A stretch of DNA of 10,264 bases, from assembly GCA_023425485.1 (NCBI GenBank), contig JAFACO010000014.1, positions 1 to 10,264 on the forward strand, given 5' to 3'. Below, one piece after another: positions 6,892 through 10,264 of the stretch (position 1 is the stretch's first letter; each line of letters opens with the position of its first letter). The notes below the pieces were generated by a model. The model had not been told where the DNA came from, did no database searches, and worked only from the letters and a program-made list of their open reading frames with translations. Both the position numbers and the translations under genes were made by a program. This DNA is from Bacillota bacterium. Its GTDB lineage: Bacteria > Bacillota > Clostridia > Lachnospirales > Lachnospiraceae.

Positions 6892-6936
6892 GAGGAAATC
6901 AAAAAGAAGTCAATGCGCATTTTTTTGAATTTCTTC
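6892..6936 (+). other. Long imperfect stem-loop between stp and prkC
   Basis: Bases 6892-6907 can pair with 6920-6936 to form a 16-bp stem with two G-U wobbles (6894/6934, 6906/6921) and one bulged A (6928), leaving a 12-nt loop at 6908-6919. The 7-T run (6920-6926) lies within the 3' arm, pairing with the A-run at 6901-6905, not after the stem. It is therefore not a canonical intrinsic terminator of stp in this fold. The stem is AT-rich, so its strength needs calculation. Possible roles are mRNA processing, protection or attenuation. Confidence 0.5.
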
Positions 6937-6943
6937 TATCCGG

Positions 6944-6967
6944 CCAAGCTGTAGTAATAAAGCTTGG
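6944..6967 (+). other. Second stem-loop in the prkC leader
   Basis: Perfect 7-bp arms CCAAGCT (6944-6950) and AGCTTGG (6961-6967) enclose a 10-nt loop. It starts 7 nt after the longer hairpin and ends 16 nt before the SD of prkC. No T-run follows. Its geometry (7-bp stem, 10-nt loop, close to the RBS) matches that of the hairpin ahead of the zinc peptidase gene. Confidence 0.5.
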
Positions 6968-6983
6968 GAAAAGAATGAAGAAT

Positions 6984-6990
6984 GAGGTGA
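6984..6990 (+). promoter_or_regulatory. Ribosome binding site deciding the prkC start
   Basis: GAGGTGA lies 5 nt before the ATG at 6996. The in-frame ATG at 6975 has only a weak GGGAAAAG upstream and would put this site inside the coding region, so MLKPGMF from 6996 is preferred. Confidence 0.65.
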
Positions 6991-6995
6991 TTAAG

Positions 6996-9143
6996 ATGTT
7001 AAAACCCGGTATGTTTATCAGTGAACGCTATGAAGTGATTGATAAAGTAGGATCAGGTGGAATGGCAGATGTTTATAAAGCCAGAGACCAGAGATTAAAT
7101 CGTTTTGTAGCGATAAAGGTATTAAAACCGGAATACTCCAGTGATAAGAGCTTTGTGAACAAATTCAGAGGTGAAGCACAGTCGGCCGCAGGTCTATCTC
7201 ATCCGAACATTGTAAATGTATATGATGTCGGTGATGACAGTGGCTTACATTTTATTGTCATGGAGTTGGTGGAAGGTATTACACTCAAGCGATTTATTGA
7301 GCGAAAGGGTAAACTTGAAGTTAAGGAAGCTGTTGGAATTACCATTCAAATTGCACAAGGTATGGAAGCAGCTCATGACAACCATATTATACACAGAGAT
7401 ATTAAACCACAGAACATAATTATATCCAGAGATGGGAAGGTGAAAGTTACCGATTTTGGTATTGCTAAGGCAACCAATTCCAATACCATTACCTCCAATG
7501 CGATGGGATCAGTACATTATCTTTCCCCGGAACAAGCAAGAGGAGGATACAGTGACGAGAAAAGTGATATCTATTCTTTAGGTGTTACTCTTTATGAAAT
7601 GCTGTCCGGTAAAGTTCCTTTTGCAGGTGACAATACGGTTTCCGTAGCGTTGCTTCATATTCAGGGAGAAGCTATGCCACTTAGGGAATTAGATCCGGAG
7701 ATTCCTTTTAGTATTGATAAGATTGTTCAAAAATGTATGCAGAAGAGACCGGAAAGAAGATATCACACAGCTTCTGAGTTGATTTCTGATTTAAAAAGAG
7801 CGATTACCAATCCGGATGGAGATTTCGTACAAATTCCAGCCTTCGTACCAACGGATTCTCCAACCATTAATATTTCAGAAGAAATTGGGAAAATTAAGAA
7901 TGGAGCTTTCCTGGACGATGACATGAGATCGACCAAGAATCTAGCTGCTGCTGCAGCTCCAGAGGAAGACGATGAAGAATTGGATACCGTGGATTCTAAG
8001 GTTGAAAAAGTATTTGTAATAGGATCAATTGTTGCGGCAGTGGTATTAATGATTGTTATTATTTCTGCAGTTGCGTGGTTTTTAACCTCCAATCGTAAGA
8101 ATGATAAACCGAATGACGACATCAGTACAGAATTGACCCTTACTCCTTCACCAGAACCATCCCTTGCTCCTACCCAAGGAGTACCTATTGGAGAAAGTTA
8201 TGTATTGCCAAAGGTGACAGGTTATACAAAAGATGATGCTATCACCTTAATAAAAGCCAAAGACCCAGATGCGATAATAGAATGGGGTAATGACGATTAT
8301 TCTGATGAATATGAAGCAGGCCAGGTTATGAAGCAATACCCTACTGAACAAAGTGAGATATTAAAAGGCAGCAAAGTAATTCTTACGATTAGTGTAGGTA
8401 AGCAGCCAATCGAAGTTCCAGATGTTTATGGCTTAACTGAGGAGCAGGCAGATAAGAAAATAGAAGAAAAAGATTTAGTACTTGATCATGAATGGATTCC
8501 AAGTGATGAGGTTGAGAGTGGTAAGGTTATTAGTACGGTACCAGAGCGTGGTACTATGGTGAAAGCAGGAGATACTGTTAAAGTGATAGTAAGTACTGGT
8601 CCAGAGATTAAGAAGGTAAATGTACCAAATCTTTTGGGTAAAACAGAATCACAGGCATCTAGTGCATTAACAGCATTAAACTTAAAACTTGGTACAGTCG
8701 ATTATGCAAGCTCTGACATATATGCAAAGGGTCAGGTAAGCTACCAGAGTACATCAGAAGGCCAAAGTGTCGATACGAATACCACAATTGATATTACAAT
8801 CAGTACAGGTAAAGCAACTGCTACCCCTACAGTAACACCTACAGTGGAGCCAGAGGATGTAGTGTATAGTAGCCAATTAACTATAGATGTTAATCCCTTT
8901 GATTATATTGAGGGACTTGGAGACTCCGCAGATATCGTGTTAGAAATGGAGCAGAATGGTGAGATTGAAAACATATACGAAGGACCTAGGTCTGTTGAAG
9001 AGTTTCCATTCACCGTTACTCCCGAGTCACCCAGTGGAGAAACAGGCACTGTAAAAATGTATGTTAACGGAGATTTATTTATTATGCCAGGTGATACACA
9101 ACCATTGACCTGGGAAGCAACTTTTGCATCTTTGGAGGATTAA
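6996..9143 (+). CDS. prkC: PASTA-domain serine/threonine protein kinase (PrkC/Stk1 type)
   Basis: This is a single-pass membrane eukaryotic-type Ser/Thr kinase of 715 residues that senses peptidoglycan fragments or lipid II and phosphorylates cell-wall, division and translation proteins. The cytosolic kinase domain (about 12-270) has the glycine loop GSGGMADVYK (19-28), Lys41 in VAIK, helix-C Glu60, HRDIKPQN (133-140), DFG (153-155), an activation loop rich in Ser/Thr (161-175) and SPE (177-179). An Ala stretch and acidic juxtamembrane run (317-330) precede the membrane segment at about 339-363. A Thr/Pro/Glu linker leads to three extracellular PASTA repeats (about 403-469, 472-536, 541-605). 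A second TPTVTPT linker and a terminal domain of about 95 residues (621-715) follow, resembling in position the Ig-like domain of Staphylococcus Stk1; its fold is not assigned here. All catalytic residues are intact. The rsgA RBS lies in its last codons. Confidence 0.96.
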   Translation: MLKPGMFISERYEVIDKVGSGGMADVYKARDQRLNRFVAIKVLKPEYSSDKSFVNKFRGEAQSAAGLSHPNIVNVYDVGDDSGLHFIVMELVEGITLKRFIERKGKLEVKEAVGITIQIAQGMEAAHDNHIIHRDIKPQNIIISRDGKVKVTDFGIAKATNSNTITSNAMGSVHYLSPEQARGGYSDEKSDIYSLGVTLYEMLSGKVPFAGDNTVSVALLHIQGEAMPLRELDPEIPFSIDKIVQKCMQKRPERRYHTASELISDLKRAITNPDGDFVQIPAFVPTDSPTINISEEIGKIKNGAFLDDDMRSTKNLAAAAAPEEDDEELDTVDSKVEKVFVIGSIVAAVVLMIVIISAVAWFLTSNRKNDKPNDDISTELTLTPSPEPSLAPTQGVPIGESYVLPKVTGYTKDDAITLIKAKDPDAIIEWGNDDYSDEYEAGQVMKQYPTEQSEILKGSKVILTISVGKQPIEVPDVYGLTEEQADKKIEEKDLVLDHEWIPSDEVESGKVISTVPERGTMVKAGDTVKVIVSTGPEIKKVNVPNLLGKTESQASSALTALNLKLGTVDYASSDIYAKGQVSYQSTSEGQSVDTNTTIDITISTGKATATPTVTPTVEPEDVVYSSQLTIDVNPFDYIEGLGDSADIVLEMEQNGEIENIYEGPRSVEEFPFTVTPESPSGETGTVKMYVNGDLFIMPGDTQPLTWEATFASLED
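9134..9138 (+). promoter_or_regulatory. Ribosome binding site of rsgA inside the end of prkC
   Basis: GGAGG lies 6 nt before a TTG at 9145, which begins 1 nt after the prkC stop. It supports this TTG over an upstream in-frame TTG at 9124, which has no SD. The layout implies translational coupling of kinase and GTPase. Confidence 0.75.
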
Positions 9144-9144
9144 T

Positions 9145-10026
9145 TTGAAAGGTAAAATTATCAAAGGTATCGCAGGATTTTATTATGTGCATTCACCAAT
9201 TAATCACACGACTTATGAATGTAAGGCTAAGGGAATATTCCGTAATCAGAATATTAAACCCTTGGTGGGTGATAATGTGGAGATAGATACCGATGACCAA
9301 CCAGAGGGCAAAGGCACTATTGTTGAAATATATCCTAGAAAAAATGAATTAATAAGGCCAGCAGTTGCAAATATTGACCAGGCAATGGTTATCTTTGCAG
9401 CTGCAGAGCCTGATCCTAATTTAAATCTTTTGGACCGTTTTTTAATTATGATGGGAAAGCAAGGTCTCAATACAATTGTATGCTTTAACAAAATGGACAT
9501 TGTTACTGAAAAAGAAATGAGTCTGTTAAAAGAAGCCTATAAGAAATGTGGCTATGAAGTTCTCTTTACAAGTATGCGTAATTTAGAAGGTGTGGATGTA
9601 GTCACCGACCTTTTAAAAGGGAAGACAACCGTACTTGCAGGGCCATCAGGAGTTGGTAAATCTACTTTTATCAATTTGCTGCAACCACAGATAAAGATGG
9701 AAACTGGTGATATTAGTGAGAAGATTAAGCGCGGAAAGCATACCACCAGACATTCCGAGCTTATTCATATTGAAAGGGACACTTATGTAATGGATACCCC
9801 AGGATTTAGTTCCCTTTATATTGATCAGATTGATAAGGATGATTTGAAGAGTTACTTTATTGAGTTCCATGAATTTGAAGAGAATTGTCGTTTCATTGGT
9901 TGCAGTCATCGAAACGAGCCATCCTGTGGAGTTAAGGATGCTTTAAAAGATCAGAAAATAAGTAAAATTAGATATGAAAATTATCTTATCCTATACGATG
10001 AATTAAAAGATCAGAAAAGATATTAA
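9145..10026 (+). CDS. rsgA: Ribosome small subunit-dependent GTPase RsgA (CpgA/YjeQ)
   Basis: RsgA is a circularly permuted GTPase that checks late 30S maturation and releases from the subunit on GTP hydrolysis. The product has 293 residues from a TTG start. An N-terminal OB fold spans about 1-70 (PLVGDNVEI). The permuted G motifs come in the order G4 NKMD (115-118), G1 GPSGVGKST (166-174), G2 region KHTTR (198-202) and G3 DTPG (217-220). A C-terminal zinc knuckle has Cys248, Cys253, His255 and Cys261 in CRFIGCSHRNEPSC. All family hallmarks are intact and the length is normal. The adjacency to prkC is conserved in Firmicutes, and in Bacillus the homologue CpgA is a known PrkC substrate, which makes regulation by phosphorylation likely here too. 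Confidence 0.96.
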   Translation: MKGKIIKGIAGFYYVHSPINHTTYECKAKGIFRNQNIKPLVGDNVEIDTDDQPEGKGTIVEIYPRKNELIRPAVANIDQAMVIFAAAEPDPNLNLLDRFLIMMGKQGLNTIVCFNKMDIVTEKEMSLLKEAYKKCGYEVLFTSMRNLEGVDVVTDLLKGKTTVLAGPSGVGKSTFINLLQPQIKMETGDISEKIKRGKHTTRHSELIHIERDTYVMDTPGFSSLYIDQIDKDDLKSYFIEFHEFEENCRFIGCSHRNEPSCGVKDALKDQKISKIRYENYLILYDELKDQKRY

Positions 10027-10116
10027 GTAAACGGTTCTAATTTAAGCTGGATTTTAATTTATTTGCACTATGTCTAATTAATTTAGATTAACTGTTATGA
10101 TTAAATCGAACTAAGA

Positions 10117-10144
10117 AGTTAGCTGCTTTATATTATAGCTAATT
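10117..10144 (+). other. Stem-loop in the rpe leader
   Basis: TTAGCT (10119-10124) and AGCTAA (10137-10142) form a perfect 6-bp stem, extendable by an A-U and a G-U pair outward to 10117-10144. It lies 24 nt before the rpe start. No T-run follows, so it is not a clear terminator for rsgA. The rest of the 142-nt gap (10027-10168) is AT-rich with a weak 5-bp hairpin at 10073-10087 and no convincing promoter. Confidence 0.35.
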
Positions 10145-10168
10145 GTTACGGTTACATGAAAGGTTGGT

Positions 10169-10264
10169 ATGAATATGATAAAGCTTGCTCCATCGATTTT
10201 AGCAGCTGATTTTACAAAACTGGGGGAGCAGATTACTCTACTGGAAAGTACAGGAGTAGAATAC
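10169..10264 (+). CDS. rpe: Ribulose-phosphate 3-epimerase, N-terminal fragment cut by window end
   Basis: The first 32 codons begin MNMIKLAPSILAADF and continue through FTKLGEQITLLESTGVEY, the first strand and helix of the TIM-barrel ribulose-5-phosphate 3-epimerase. This enzyme interconverts ribulose 5-phosphate and xylulose 5-phosphate in the pentose phosphate pathway. The KLAPSIL(S/A)ADF signature is highly characteristic. ATG 10169 has AAAGG ending 5 nt upstream; ATG 10175 in the same frame is an alternative. rsgA followed by rpe is the standard order in Firmicutes. The catalytic residues further on are outside the window. Confidence 0.9.
   Translation, partial: MNMIKLAPSILAADFTKLGEQITLLESTGVEY

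Noticed and set aside
6920..6926. Seven-T run after AATGCGCATT as an intrinsic terminator of stp
   Set aside because: AATGCGCATT is a perfect palindrome with no loop and cannot make a stable terminator hairpin; the T-run pairs better with the A-run at 6901-6905 inside a longer stem.
6829..6928. Small ORFs of 17 codons (6829-6882) and 27 codons (6845-6928) in the stp-prkC gap
   Set aside because: Neither has an upstream Shine-Dalgarno sequence or a recognisable product, and the second runs through the hairpin region.
7763..8122. Long antisense open frame opposite prkC, and other minus-strand frames
   Set aside because: All overlap confident plus-strand genes in other frames, their proteins look like low-complexity mirror translations, and none shows an independent RBS or family motif.
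9124..9144. N-terminal extension of RsgA from TTG 9124
   Set aside because: It overlaps the end of prkC, has no SD, and adds residues not typical of the family; GGAGG at 9134 serves TTG 9145.
1..10264. A wholly new defence, mobile or biosynthetic system
   Set aside because: Every sizeable plus-strand gene matches a well-known housekeeping family in a conserved order; no transposase, integrase, CRISPR repeat or unfamiliar gene cassette is present.

Overview
The window is a conserved housekeeping block of a low-GC Firmicute, most likely a Clostridia member of the Lachnospiraceae or Clostridium phytofermentans type. Evidence for this is the gene order (priA, def, fmt, membrane zinc peptidase, rsmB, rlmN, stp, prkC, rsgA, rpe), the AT-rich sequence, the Shine-Dalgarno sites with several TTG/GTG starts, and the Thr/Pro/Glu-rich linkers in the PASTA kinase. 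All genes lie on the + strand. I see no mobile element, CRISPR array, tRNA or rRNA, and no wholly new multi-gene system.

Layout: the 3' part of priA (replication restart helicase) enters from the left. After a 151-nt gap with a good promoter candidate come def and fmt, which remove and add the formyl group of initiator Met. A 221-nt gap with a degenerate direct repeat and two inverted repeats precedes a membrane-embedded zinc metallopeptidase gene. Its end overlaps rsmB by 8 nt. After a 202-nt gap come rlmN and, 52 nt later, stp. A 195-nt gap with two tandem stem-loops separates stp from prkC. rsgA begins 1 nt after the prkC stop. A 142-nt gap leads to the first 32 codons of rpe, which is cut by the window end.

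How the genes work together: def, fmt, rsmB, rlmN and rsgA all serve protein synthesis (N-terminal formyl cycle, 16S and 23S rRNA methylation, 30S maturation). stp and prkC are the matched phosphatase and kinase that sense muropeptides or cell-wall state through external PASTA domains; in relatives this pair also acts on translation GTPases, including the RsgA family. No clear intrinsic terminator is visible between any of the genes, so read-through along the cluster, with internal promoters or RNA processing, is plausible.

The parts least explained by standard annotation are the non-coding leaders, above all the paired hairpins between stp and prkC and the repeat-rich leader of the zinc peptidase, together with the unassigned C-terminal domain of PrkC and the unknown role of the zinc peptidase.
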